29,826 nt of DNA from JBBSJT01 sp041691015 (GCA_041691015.1 JBEPVN010000015.1:1-29826), one strand, 5' to 3'. Shown: positions 17,464-25,075, numbered from the stretch's first letter. A program made the numbers and translations. Notes: generated from the sequence alone by a model not told the origin.

Positions 17464-17844
17464 ATGGACATACTTTCTTTCTCAAAAACATTTTTAATAT
17501 CCGGATTGTTATTTGGTTTTTTGAGTGTCGCTTTTGGTGCATTTGGCGCTCACGCCTTAAAACAAAAATTGACCCCTGATTACTTAAATGTATTCGAAGT
17601 TGCTGTTTGCTACCAAATGTATCACGCTCTTTTATTAATCCTAATAGCTGCAATCTACCAATACCATCCAACATCTTATGTCCAAATTGCAGGCTTCTTA
17701 ACTATTTCAGGAACATTAATTTTTTCAGGAAGCCTTTATATATTAGCATTAACCGGCATCACAAAATGGGGCGCTGTAACTCCAATTGGCGGTCTGTTAT
17801 TGCTTCTTGGCTGGCTTTTATTACTTATCGGAGTCATTAAATGA
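17464..17844 (+). CDS. DUF423 family inner-membrane protein
   Basis: A small protein of 126 residues with four hydrophobic helices. Near the N-terminus is the family signature GFLSVAFGAFGAHALK (about residues 19-34), followed by YQMYHALLL. This is the DUF423 (YgdD-like) group, whose function is not known. AAGGA lies 7 bases upstream of the ATG. The last codons overlap the next gene as ATGA, so the methyltransferase is probably translated by reinitiation from this one. Confidence 0.9.
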   Translation: MDILSFSKTFLISGLLFGFLSVAFGAFGAHALKQKLTPDYLNVFEVAVCYQMYHALLLILIAAIYQYHPTSYVQIAGFLTISGTLIFSGSLYILALTGITKWGAVTPIGGLLLLLGWLLLLIGVIK

Positions 17845-19007
17845 ATCGCATCGTCTTAAAAAAAGGCAAAGAAAAAGCCATAAAAAACAAGCACCATTGG
17901 ATATTTTCCGGTGCCGTTTCTCTTCTACCTGAATTTACGGACGGCGATATCTTGGAAGTTTTTAGCGATCAAGGAGAGTTACTTGGAAGCGGCTACTTTA
18001 ACCGCAAAGCAAAAATTTTAGGAAGAATGCTTTCCTTTGACGATACTCCAGCATTAGACGCCATCAAAAGAAATTTAGACCGCGCCATCAATTGGAGAAA
18101 AAGCTTATTTCAAAATGGAGAGACAACAGCTTATAGGCTGATAAATGCGGAAGGTGACTGCCTGCCTGGGCTTATTGCGGACCTTTATGACAATGTTCTT
18201 GTAATTCAGATCTCAACTCTTGGGATGGAGCTTTTAAAACCATTTATTGTAGAGTACTTCAAAACACACCTACACATAAGATCCATTTACGAAAAGTCAA
18301 ATCTTCCCTCACGAAAAGAAGAAGGTTTAAAACCAGAAGCAGGACTTCTTTTTGGAAACGAAGTGGATGAAGTCGAAATCCTTGAAAACGGTAATAAATT
18401 CATCGTCTCAATTCAAGAGGGGCAAAAAACAGGTTTCTTTTTGGACCATCGCGAAATGCGTCAAAAAATAAAAAACTTAAGCTTTGGTAAACGTGTCTTG
18501 AACTGTTTTTCCTATTCGGGCGGATTTAGCATTTATGCGGCTGCAGGAAAAGCTTTACAGGTAGATTCTGTAGACATTTCTGAAAAAGCTGTCGACATGG
18601 CAAAAAGAAACGCAAAACTTAACAATTTTGATGAATCTTCAATGAATTTTTATGTGGATGATGTTTTTCAGTTTTTAAGAAATCAAGATTTAAATTATGA
18701 TCTGATTATTTTAGATCCGCCGGCTTTTGCTAAAAAACAAAAAGATCAAGTACAAGCTTGTCGCGGCTATAAAGACATTAACCGTGTGACCATGCAAAAA
18801 ATGCCTGCCAACTCCATTTTACTCACCTGTTCTTGCTCCTACCATGTCGATGAGCTTCTTTTTCAAAAAGTGATTTTTCAGGCAGCAGCGGAGGCTAAAC
18901 GCGATGTCAAAATCATTGGAAGGCATATAATGGCTCCCGATCATCCTGTAAACATCTTTCATCCGGAAAGCGATTATCTAAAAAGCTTATTATTACATAT
19001 TGAATAA
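17841..19007 (+). CDS. RlmI-like class I SAM-dependent rRNA methyltransferase with PUA domain
   Basis: A protein of 388 residues. The N-terminal PUA-type domain (residues about 1-75, VLKKGKEKAIKNKHHWIFSG) binds RNA. A linker domain follows, then a Rossmann methyltransferase domain. The SAM site is NCFSYSGGFSIYAAAG near residue 220, preceded by EGQKTGFFLDHRE, and the catalytic motif DPPAFAKK lies near 292. Two Cys residues (TCSCSYH) follow near 329. The nearest characterised family is RlmI/YccW, which makes 5-methylcytosine in 23S rRNA. Other PUA methyltransferases of this COG are possible, so the exact base is inferred, not shown. It overlaps the DUF423 stop by 4 bases. Confidence 0.88.
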   Translation: MNRIVLKKGKEKAIKNKHHWIFSGAVSLLPEFTDGDILEVFSDQGELLGSGYFNRKAKILGRMLSFDDTPALDAIKRNLDRAINWRKSLFQNGETTAYRLINAEGDCLPGLIADLYDNVLVIQISTLGMELLKPFIVEYFKTHLHIRSIYEKSNLPSRKEEGLKPEAGLLFGNEVDEVEILENGNKFIVSIQEGQKTGFFLDHREMRQKIKNLSFGKRVLNCFSYSGGFSIYAAAGKALQVDSVDISEKAVDMAKRNAKLNNFDESSMNFYVDDVFQFLRNQDLNYDLIILDPPAFAKKQKDQVQACRGYKDINRVTMQKMPANSILLTCSCSYHVDELLFQKVIFQAAAEAKRDVKIIGRHIMAPDHPVNIFHPESDYLKSLLLHIE

Positions 19008-19016
19008 AGGAAAAAA

Positions 19017-20309
19017 ATGGATATTGCAGCGTCATGTGCGTTTATACCCTCCTTGAACATTAATATAGTCATTGAAGATCAAACTTTTCATATTATTGAA
19101 ATTAAAAAGAAAGGGAATACAAAAGAGATCATTTCAAAAATTGATTATATTTTTAGATGGAGCCTGCAGTACGATCAAAGTAAAACAGATTTATACTCTA
19201 TACTTAATCAAAATGAACTTCATGAGCATCTAAAAATAATAGCTAATTTATTTATAAGAGCATATCAAAATAAAATTGAGGATTCCTTCCCAATTGTAAA
19301 ATCAGTTAAAAATAGTAAATATAAAAGTAAAATTATCCCAAAATCTGTATCTATTAGTAAATTTAGCATACATTCTAACTCTGAAAATATTTTTTTTCTT
19401 CCGGAAGAAATCGTACAAAAAATTTTAAGCTATTTGCAAAGAAGAGAGTTTGTAAGTTTTGCGCAAGCCTCTATTTCCGCTTTGAAAACCCTTGAGCAAG
19501 CAGTAATTCTAAGAGCTCAAGTTTACAACCATACCGGTACTTCTTTTGAGGGGGCAAAAAACCATCTAATCCTGATTTCCAAATTCGCGAAGGACGTAAA
19601 AAATGTTACGGATTTTGTTGAAAATCATCCTGATCCGGATTTTATTTTTAGTCTTAGCAAATACCGTCAAGCACAACAAATAATAGATGCAAAGAATAAA
19701 TTTAATGTAGATTGTTTTTATGATGCTATTAGATTTGGCGAAGTTGTAATCGTAAGAGAACTATTGCTTAAAGGTATTGACCCTAACATGCGTTTTCCAC
19801 GCTCAAGTAATAAAACGGCATTATGTATCGCTATAAAATGTGATCAAATAGAAATCGTATCTCTATTATTAAAAAATAAATCAGACCCGAATCTCGATTA
19901 TTCATGGCTTGGTGTAAATTTTAATTCTGAGATCATTCACCTTTTGCTCGAAAATGGATTGAATCCGAATGCTCAAGATAACCGAGGTCATACTGCCATA
20001 CATTATACAGTAATTTACTGCAACACAGAAATTTTAAAATTGTTTTTAAGTTATAATGCCGATCCCAATACACAAGATTTTAGAGGCTATACCGCTCTAC
20101 ATCATTGTCTTGCTAATATGACTGATACCCGACTTAATTTTTTTAAGGTACTCTTATCAAATGGAGCTAATTTACATATACCAAACCATTATAATGAATA
20201 TCCTGTTACTCTTCCCCCGCACCTCTCACACCTCAAACACTCATTTGCAGTAGTCATTTTGAACCATCTTTTAACTAAAAAAACTACCCACAATAGCAAT
20301 AACACGTGA
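19017..20309 (+). CDS. F-box and ankyrin repeat protein, likely host-directed effector
   Basis: A protein of 430 residues. An F-box-like motif lies near residues 124-160 (FFLPEEIVQKILSYLQRREF, then FAQAS). From about residue 235 there are four to five ankyrin repeats, clearest at GIDPNM-RFP, SDPNLDY, NGLNPNAQDNRGHTAIHY and ADPNTQDFRGYTALHH. In eukaryotes an F-box binds Skp1 and recruits an SCF ubiquitin ligase, while the ankyrins pick the target. The same design is used by intracellular bacteria (Legionella AnkB type, amoebal chlamydiae). There is no signal peptide, so type III secretion is the natural but unproven route. AAAGG precedes the ATG. It sits 9 bases after the methyltransferase but has clearly lower-GC, effector-like composition. 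Confidence 0.83.
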   Translation: MDIAASCAFIPSLNINIVIEDQTFHIIEIKKKGNTKEIISKIDYIFRWSLQYDQSKTDLYSILNQNELHEHLKIIANLFIRAYQNKIEDSFPIVKSVKNSKYKSKIIPKSVSISKFSIHSNSENIFFLPEEIVQKILSYLQRREFVSFAQASISALKTLEQAVILRAQVYNHTGTSFEGAKNHLILISKFAKDVKNVTDFVENHPDPDFIFSLSKYRQAQQIIDAKNKFNVDCFYDAIRFGEVVIVRELLLKGIDPNMRFPRSSNKTALCIAIKCDQIEIVSLLLKNKSDPNLDYSWLGVNFNSEIIHLLLENGLNPNAQDNRGHTAIHYTVIYCNTEILKLFLSYNADPNTQDFRGYTALHHCLANMTDTRLNFFKVLLSNGANLHIPNHYNEYPVTLPPHLSHLKHSFAVVILNHLLTKKTTHNSNNT

Positions 20310-20314
20310 ATAAT

Positions 20315-20584
20315 CCCCCAGCTTAAGCAGGGGGCTTCTCCCAATCTCAGTTTTCACCGGTGGTTGGGTTCCTGCATTGAGACTATGCAAAATTACATAG
20401 TCAGGGGCTTTTAGGGATTGAATACCCAAGCTATCTATTCCGAGAGCTAAGACACAGTAGTGATTTGTTTAGAAGAACTTGTTTCAGAGTGATTCGCCAA
20501 CACTACGTAAGAACATATTAGAATTGAACAATTAATGCAAGGCGGATTTCATCCTAATGCTAAAGCATTAGGTTTTCATCCGTC
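20315..20584 (+). mobile_element. Non-coding element with hairpins at both ends, IS200/IS605-derived remnant
   Basis: This is the 315-base gap between the ankyrin genes. Its left side has CCCCC-A-GC-TTAA-GC-A-GGGGG (20315-20334). Its right side has a perfect 9-bp stem, CCTAATGCT/AGCATTAGG, around AA (20553-20572), nested in an outer stem GGCGGAT/ATCCGTC (20541-20547 with 20578-20584). Subterminal hairpins at each end and a non-coding interior are typical of miniature IS200/IS605 (PATE-like) elements. The interior could alternatively be an omega-RNA-like 3' segment left after loss of tnpB. No transposase or TnpB frame remains. The exact boundaries are not determinable because these elements make no target duplication. 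Confidence 0.5.
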
Positions 20585-20624
20585 CAATTGATAAAAAATC
20601 CATCTTTAACATACAGGTAAAAAA

Positions 20625-20969
20625 ATGTTTGCTTCTTCTCACTCCATAGATTATGCAAGACTCGGGTTTTTATTTTTTGATAATGTTAGATATGAAGTTG
20701 AAGCGGTGAACAAAAAACCAAAGGCAAATCCCAACATTCAAAATGAAATGGGAGATACGCCGGTTTCGCTTGTAATCACCCATGCCAAAGATTCAAACAA
20801 ATCAGTGAATGCCCTAAGACATCTTTTCCAATACGGTGCGGATCCTTTTAAAAAAGATTCTACCGGACAAGACACTCTTACAAAGGCTTGTCAGTTAAAC
20901 AGCAAAGTACAGGAATTAATCATTGCCGAAACCTTAAGTCACATCAACAATCCCATGAAGAATACTTAA
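20625..20969 (+). CDS. Short ankyrin-repeat protein or fragment
   Basis: A 114-residue frame with about two ankyrin-like units: ANPNIQNEMGDTPVSLVI and YGADPFKKDSTGQDTLTKAC. The first 40 residues do not form a proper repeat. It has its own ATG with a weak AGGT upstream. It lies directly behind the hairpin-ended element and after an ankyrin gene on the same strand. It may be the severed 3' part of a longer ankyrin gene or an independent small gene. The stop is 2 bases from the end of the convergent 134-residue gene. Function alone cannot be inferred. Confidence 0.6.
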   Translation: MFASSHSIDYARLGFLFFDNVRYEVEAVNKKPKANPNIQNEMGDTPVSLVITHAKDSNKSVNALRHLFQYGADPFKKDSTGQDTLTKACQLNSKVQELIIAETLSHINNPMKNT

Positions 20970-20971
20970 GA

Positions 20972-21376
20972 TTATCTCTTAAATTGTTCATTATGAGTTT
21001 TTTCTGCTTTTTTTCCAAGCTTGCTGCCTTCTTCATCAATTCTTATCTCGCCAAGATTTGTGTTAATATTCTGCAGGCTTGACAAAATAGCTTGTAAAAC
21101 AGCCGGATTGATCGGGCCTTTGTTGGCACGAGCTTTCAAAATATTTTCGATCACATTTTGAATTTCTGATGAGGCTATTTTGGGTTTTAGAGTGACATTC
21201 AAACTTTTAAGTTCCAAAAGAGCTTTTTCCGATTCATCAAATAATTTTTTTAACTTCTCAATCTTGAGATTTGAAATGTTGTCATGGTCGCGAGCTGCTT
21301 CCTTTTGAACCGTTATGATTTCGTAACTTGTGTTTTGCAAAATAGTTTTAATTTGCGCTAGTTCAAGTTTTCCCAT
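20972..21376 (-). CDS. Small helical protein of unknown function
   Basis: A 134-residue, highly charged protein with no membrane helix, probably mostly alpha-helical (repeated Glu/Lys/Leu spacing through residues 1-100). The ribosome site is the best in the window, AGGAGGT 4 bases before the ATG. I do not recognise a family. It resembles in size and character the 66-residue protein at 24597-24797, which is also on the minus strand, is helical and ends in an unstructured tail, but I see no clear sequence similarity between them. Confidence 0.7.
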   Translation of the reverse strand: MGKLELAQIKTILQNTSYEIITVQKEAARDHDNISNLKIEKLKKLFDESEKALLELKSLNVTLKPKIASSEIQNVIENILKARANKGPINPAVLQAILSSLQNINTNLGEIRIDEEGSKLGKKAEKTHNEQFKR

Positions 21377-21444
21377 AAATACCTCCTAAATTTTAAGGCT
21401 TTTTCACTGGACAACAATGCTAAAAAAAAGCATAATGCTTCAAT

Positions 21445-22248
21445 ATGAACCATATCAAAAAACCATATCAGCCGCAACGTAATAAAAATTCACCACAAAA
21501 CCAAACATCCTGGGAACCAGTCGAAAAATGGTACCGCGGTATCGTGGGAGAAGAGGGTCATTACTACCATCAAAATTTAATTATTCCAGGACTTATCCGT
21601 CTGCTGAACCTTAAAAATACAGATCGTCTTCTCGATTTGGGCTGCGGCGATGGAATTTTAGGACGCCACATTCCTGAAAAAATCAAATACTTTGGCATTG
21701 ATATTGCCCCCTCTTTTGTAAAAGCTGCTAAAAAACTCGATAAATCTCTGAGCCACGACTATGCAGCAGGAGACGTTACCAAATCATTACCTCTTGAAAA
21801 TCAGACATTTACACACGCAACAATCATATTAGCCATCCAAAACATGGAATTTCCTGAACAAGTTTTTAAAAATGCTGCCAAATATTTGGAAAAAGGAGCA
21901 AAACTTATCATCGTGATGAATCACCCGGCTTTTCGCATTCCGCGTCAATCTTCATGGCAAATCGACGAACAAAAGAAATTACAATTTCGAAGAATGGATC
22001 GTTACTACAATCCGATGCAAATCCCAATTCAGGCGCACCCAAGTCAAGGTGAACTTTCCGCCTCTACCATTTCTTTTCATTATCCTATTTCAAAATATGT
22101 CAATTGGTTAAAAAACGCAGGCTTTTATGTAGCAGACATGGAAGAGTGGTGCTCTGACAAGGTCAGTACCGGCAAAGCTGCCAAAATGGAAAATCGCTCG
22201 CGCGATGAATTTCCAATGTTTATGACTATCATCGCCGAAAAAAAATAG
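21445..22248 (+). CDS. Class I SAM-dependent methyltransferase, substrate unknown
   Basis: A protein of 267 residues. The SAM-binding loop DLGCGDGILGRHI is near residue 63. It is followed by FGIDIAPSFVKAAKK (acidic residue for the ribose), DYAAGDVTKSLPLENQTF and THATIILAIQNMEF, the usual order of a class I enzyme of the Methyltransf_11/25 type. The N-terminus (residues 1-25) is basic and Gln/Asn-rich. A C-terminal section with PISKYVNWLKNAGFYV matches the post-core helix seen in small-molecule or lipid methyltransferases. The target cannot be told. No strong ribosome site is seen. An imperfect palindrome AAGCATAATGCTT lies just upstream (21429-21441). Confidence 0.85.
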   Translation: MNHIKKPYQPQRNKNSPQNQTSWEPVEKWYRGIVGEEGHYYHQNLIIPGLIRLLNLKNTDRLLDLGCGDGILGRHIPEKIKYFGIDIAPSFVKAAKKLDKSLSHDYAAGDVTKSLPLENQTFTHATIILAIQNMEFPEQVFKNAAKYLEKGAKLIIVMNHPAFRIPRQSSWQIDEQKKLQFRRMDRYYNPMQIPIQAHPSQGELSASTISFHYPISKYVNWLKNAGFYVADMEEWCSDKVSTGKAAKMENRSRDEFPMFMTIIAEKK

Positions 22249-22273
22249 ACATTTAAAATAAAATTGCTACAAT
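22246..22273 (+). promoter_or_regulatory. Predicted promoter of the inositol oxygenase gene
   Basis: TAGACA (22246-22251), a 16-base spacer and TACAAT (22268-22273) lie just before AAGGAG and the ATG at 22299. Both boxes match 5 of 6 consensus bases. The first box begins at the stop codon of the methyltransferase. Confidence 0.45.
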
Positions 22274-22298
22274 CAGTTTTTTAATTTAAGGAGCCTTC

Positions 22299-23141
22299 AT
22301 GCACCCTTTTAAAAAACTTTTTCTATCTTTTTTGCTAACTTCAACGCCTTTCATTTTTTCTGAAACAAAAGATCAAGAGCATTACCGCATTTTTGATGAA
22401 ACCACTCCAGAACACGTCAAACATTTTTATCAAATGAACCACACACATCAAACTTTTGATTTTGTAATGCAAAAAGAAAAAGAGTATTTGTCGCTTAAAT
22501 CTAAAAAAATGGGGATTTGGGAAGCGATCTCTGAAATGGATAAACTCATCGATGAAAGCGATCCTGACATTGATCTACCACAATCCTATCACTTTTATCA
22601 AACAGCTGAAGCTTTAAAAAAAGACGGCTACCCTAGATGGCTAATTTTAACAGGCTTTATTCATGACCTTGGCAAAATTCTGGCTCTTTATGGCGAGCCT
22701 CAATGGGCGGTCGTGGGAGACACTTTTCCTGTGGGTTGCGCTTACTCTCAGGATGTTGTCTTCTCTTCTTATTTTGAACAAAATCCCGATTATCATCATC
22801 TGCTATACCAAACAATGCTTGGGATCTACTCCAAAGCTTGCGGCTTTAATAGCCTCCACATGTCTTTTGGCCATGATGAATATCTCTTCCATGTCACAAA
22901 AAAATATCTTCCAAGCCAAGCAAGTTATATCATTCGTTTTCATTCTTTTTACGCAGCACACGACAAAAATGCGTATGCTTACTTTATGGATGATTATGAT
23001 AAAGAAATGCTCCCTTTGCTCAAAATTTTTTCGAAGTATGATCTTTATTCCAAAACAAGCGAAAAATTAGATATTTCTGCTTTAAGACCCTACTACGAAG
23101 AGCTTGTTTCAGAATTCTTTCCGGAAGAATTCGATTGGTAA
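22299..23141 (+). CDS. Inositol oxygenase (MIOX) with an N-terminal signal peptide
   Basis: A protein of 280 residues, close to the mouse enzyme's 285. It splits myo-inositol with O2 to D-glucuronate (EC 1.13.99.1) using a di-iron centre. All six ligands are visible: His98 (SYHFYQTAE), His122-Asp123 (HDLGK), His192 (SFGHDEYL), His215 (RFHSFY) and Asp248 (KYDLY). Lys126 and DESDPD also match. The stretch GEPQWAVVGDTFPVGC is nearly eukaryotic. Residues 1-21 (KK, then a hydrophobic run ending FIFS) look like a secretion signal, which is unusual since the animal and fungal enzyme is cytosolic. AAGGAG precedes the ATG. No other inositol or glucuronate gene is in the window. Confidence 0.94.
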   Translation: MHPFKKLFLSFLLTSTPFIFSETKDQEHYRIFDETTPEHVKHFYQMNHTHQTFDFVMQKEKEYLSLKSKKMGIWEAISEMDKLIDESDPDIDLPQSYHFYQTAEALKKDGYPRWLILTGFIHDLGKILALYGEPQWAVVGDTFPVGCAYSQDVVFSSYFEQNPDYHHLLYQTMLGIYSKACGFNSLHMSFGHDEYLFHVTKKYLPSQASYIIRFHSFYAAHDKNAYAYFMDDYDKEMLPLLKIFSKYDLYSKTSEKLDISALRPYYEELVSEFFPEEFDW

Positions 23142-23153
23142 TTCAAATCTTAC

Positions 23154-23180
23154 TTGACTGTTAAGTGCCGTATTGTTAAT
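23154..23180 (+). promoter_or_regulatory. Predicted promoter of the Phe leader/permease transcript
   Basis: TTGACT (23154-23159) matches 5 of 6 bases of a -35 box. A -10 like GTTAAT (23175-23180) follows after 15 bases, which is shorter than ideal. Transcription would begin about 25 bases before the leader ATG, giving the short leader RNA expected for attenuation. Confidence 0.4.
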
Positions 23181-23214
23181 CTCAGTTATTAACCCTTATT
23201 GGTATTACATTAAA

Positions 23215-23283
23215 ATGCGTCTTTATACATCTGCTTTCTTTAGTTTCTTCTTTTTTAAACTACCCAAGAAGGCGGGAGGCTAA
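23215..23283 (+). CDS. Phenylalanine-rich leader peptide of the permease attenuator
   Basis: A 22-codon frame begins MRLYTSAFFSFFFFK and ends at TAA (23281-23283). Phe codons occupy positions 8, 9 and 11-14, that is six in seven codons (23236-23256). Enterobacterial pheA and pheS leaders are the known parallels. The next gene is an aromatic amino acid permease, and a terminator with an alternative pairing lies between them. The stretch has both TTC and TTT codons, so it is not a simple T run. There is no strong ribosome site, which is the main weakness, although several real genes here also lack one. Confidence 0.72.
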   Translation: MRLYTSAFFSFFFFKLPKKAGG

Positions 23284-23340
23284 CTTAAGCTTGTAAATAA
23301 ATCAAGTGATCAAAAACCCGCCACAAGCGGGTTTTTTTTT
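23260..23340 (+). promoter_or_regulatory. Putative Phe-dependent transcription attenuator
   Basis: Four pairing segments can be read. Segment 1, CTACCC (23260-23265), pairs with GGGAG (23274-23278) with one bulge. Segment 2, GGCGGG (23271-23276), can instead pair with segment 3, CCCGCC (23317-23322). Segment 3 (CCCGC) otherwise pairs with segment 4, GCGGG (23327-23331), as the terminator. A ribosome stalled on the Phe codons would cover segment 1 and free segment 2 to block the terminator; a ribosome reaching the stop codon would cover segment 2 and let the terminator form. Low charged Phe-tRNA would thus turn on the permease. The mechanism is inferred from the layout. Confidence 0.66.
23312..23340 (+). 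terminator. Rho-independent terminator in front of the permease gene
   Basis: AAAAACCCGC (23312-23321) and GCGGGTTTTT (23327-23336) form a stem with loop CACAA, followed by more T to 23340. It lies 28 bases after the leader stop and 28 bases before the permease ATG. It may also end transcripts from the inositol oxygenase gene. Confidence 0.88.
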
Positions 23341-23367
23341 GCCCTCAAACAATTTTAGGAATTTAAA

Positions 23368-24585
23368 ATGAATCGTAATAATTATAAACAAATGGGAGCT
23401 ATACTGCTCGTTGCAGGAACTTGCATAGGCAGCGGCATGATAGCCCTGCCCATGGTGCTTGCAAAACTTGGGATCCTACCAAGTATTTTGGCTATGCTGG
23501 CAGTCTGGTATTTCATGTACTACACATCCCTTATCAATATTGAACTTAACCTGCAAGCAGGTCACGGACTCTCTTTGGGAGCTCTTGGAAAGTATTTTTC
23601 AGGTAAAAAAGCAGAATTAATAGGAGTCGTCAGTTTAAAATTACTTTCATACTCATTACTTGCTGTATTTATTTATGGGGGTTCATCGATTCTGCAGGAA
23701 TTGTTGAGCTCAAAATTAAATATCGCCTATTCCTTTAATACCATTGCAGCATGCTATACTCTTGGAACAGGCCTCTTACTTTTACTGCCTATAAAATGGC
23801 TTGATTATGTTAATCGTTTTTTGTTTCTCGGACTGCTTGGGCTGATCACTGGATTACTTACAGGCCTTTTCGTCACGATTGATTGGGCTCATTTGCCTTT
23901 GTTTTCGGATCAATACACTGAATTTTCGGTGTGGTCTGCTTTGATCCCTGTGGTATTTACCTCTTTTGGATTTCAGGTGATCTTTCATACATTGACAAAC
24001 TATTGCAACAAGGACATTAAAATGCTTAAAAAAGCATTTTTTTGGGGAAGCTTAATTCCGGCAATTGTCTATATCCTCTGGACGTGCTGCATTTTAAGTG
24101 CTGTACATCATGACAATCCTTCATTTTATTTGACCATGATGACAGGAAAAATGGAAATTGGAGAGCTCATTCAAGTACTTAGCGGTATTTCAAAATGGCA
24201 ATCGGTGCAGTTGTTAGTCTGGTGGATATCATTGCTTGCAATCGCGACATCCGTCTTAGGCGTTGGCGTTGGCCTTTCAGACTCGCTAAAAGTGATGCTG
24301 ACAAACAAAATACCAAATGAGGAGGGACGTAAAACAATAAGTTCTATTCTTACCGTATTGCCGGCTTATTTGATTGTCATATTAGTACCAAATGCCTTTA
24401 TAGCTGTGCTTGGATTTGCAGGGATGATTTTGGCTGTGATCGCTATTTTACTTCCGGTCTATTTGCTGTCGCATGTAAACCCTGAAAAATTCCATTACCC
24501 TGAACTTAAAATCAAGCCTTTGGTCTATCTCTCAACACTAGTTGGGATAATTGTGATTGTTTGTGAGCTTTTTAATATGCTTTAA
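23368..24585 (+). CDS. Aromatic amino acid permease (HAAAP family, TyrP/Mtr type)
   Basis: A protein of 405 residues with about eleven membrane helices. The N-terminal motif GAILLVAGTCIGSGMIALPMVL (read in two halves, about residues 10-20 and 21-31) is the family's unwound helix that holds the substrate. FGFQVIFHTLTNYC in the middle is also typical. It imports Tyr, Phe or Trp with protons. In chlamydiae TyrP paralogues are linked to aromatic amino acid supply from the host. AGGA lies 8 bases before the ATG. The Phe-rich leader and terminator upstream suggest that Phe is at least one substrate. Which aromatic amino acid is preferred cannot be read from sequence. Confidence 0.9.
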   Translation: MNRNNYKQMGAILLVAGTCIGSGMIALPMVLAKLGILPSILAMLAVWYFMYYTSLINIELNLQAGHGLSLGALGKYFSGKKAELIGVVSLKLLSYSLLAVFIYGGSSILQELLSSKLNIAYSFNTIAACYTLGTGLLLLLPIKWLDYVNRFLFLGLLGLITGLLTGLFVTIDWAHLPLFSDQYTEFSVWSALIPVVFTSFGFQVIFHTLTNYCNKDIKMLKKAFFWGSLIPAIVYILWTCCILSAVHHDNPSFYLTMMTGKMEIGELIQVLSGISKWQSVQLLVWWISLLAIATSVLGVGVGLSDSLKVMLTNKIPNEEGRKTISSILTVLPAYLIVILVPNAFIAVLGFAGMILAVIAILLPVYLLSHVNPEKFHYPELKIKPLVYLSTLVGIIVIVCELFNML

Positions 24586-24596
24586 AGGATAACCGG

Positions 24597-24797
24597 TTAG
24601 CCATTGCTTAAAGCTTCGGATTGATTCGCTTGCTTGAGAATTGCGGTTAACTGGTTTATTTTTTCTATAAGATCGTCATTCAATTTTGAAGAAACGGTAA
24701 TCATTTCTTGAATTTTTTGAATTTCGTTTAAATTCGACTTTTGAATTACTCTTAATTTCTCAAAGTCAAAATCTGTGGAATAATTCGAAAATTCCAT
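24597..24797 (-). CDS. Small coiled-coil protein of unknown function
   Basis: A 66-residue frame with a strong AAAAGGCG 5 bases before its ATG. Residues 10-60 are heptad-like helix (repeated Ile/Leu spacing, IQKIQEMI, DLIEKINQL), and the C-terminus is Ser/Asn-rich. There is no membrane helix. It faces the permease with an 11-base gap. I do not recognise a family; many environmental chlamydiae encode such small helical orphans. Confidence 0.6.
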   Translation of the reverse strand: MEFSNYSTDFDFEKLRVIQKSNLNEIQKIQEMITVSSKLNDDLIEKINQLTAILKQANQSEALSNG

Positions 24798-24862
24798 TTT
24801 ATCGCCTTTTTATAATATGCTAATAACAAAAATGGGAATAAAGCTGAATCAAATAATAAAGC

Positions 24863-24971
24863 AACTTGAAGACCGAAGTCTTCAAGTTCTTTAAAAGGAA
24901 AAGTGACTTAAAATCTAAAAGACTTTAACTTTTCCGACGGTTTGGCACTTTTCAGCATCGGAATCAAACCG
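24863..24971. other. Cluster of three stem-loops in a gene-free stretch
   Basis: Hairpin A is AACTTGAAGAC/GTCTTCAAGTT around CGAA (24863-24888), perfect. Hairpin B is GGAAAAGT/ACTTTTCC (24897-24904 with 24928-24935). Hairpin C is CGGTTTG/CAAACCG (24938-24944 with 24965-24971). Hairpin A may terminate transcription from either side. Three stems in 110 bases could also be a small structured RNA. No frame of note lies in 24798-25201 apart from the repeat noted next. Confidence 0.4.
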
Positions 24972-25075
24972 ATCCAAGGATAAATCCCCTCTAAATCTAG
25001 ACTGATATGAATTAGACTTAAAACATACCAGATCCTATGCATTCCTGACAAGCTTTTTGCATTTATTCAAGAACC

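Noticed and set aside
23215..23283. T-rich chance frame rather than a leader peptide
   Set aside because: Considered because TTT/TTC runs encode Phe by chance in T-rich DNA. Kept as a leader because the frame has a start and stop, mixes TTC and TTT, precedes an aromatic amino acid permease, and is followed by a terminator with a matching alternative stem.
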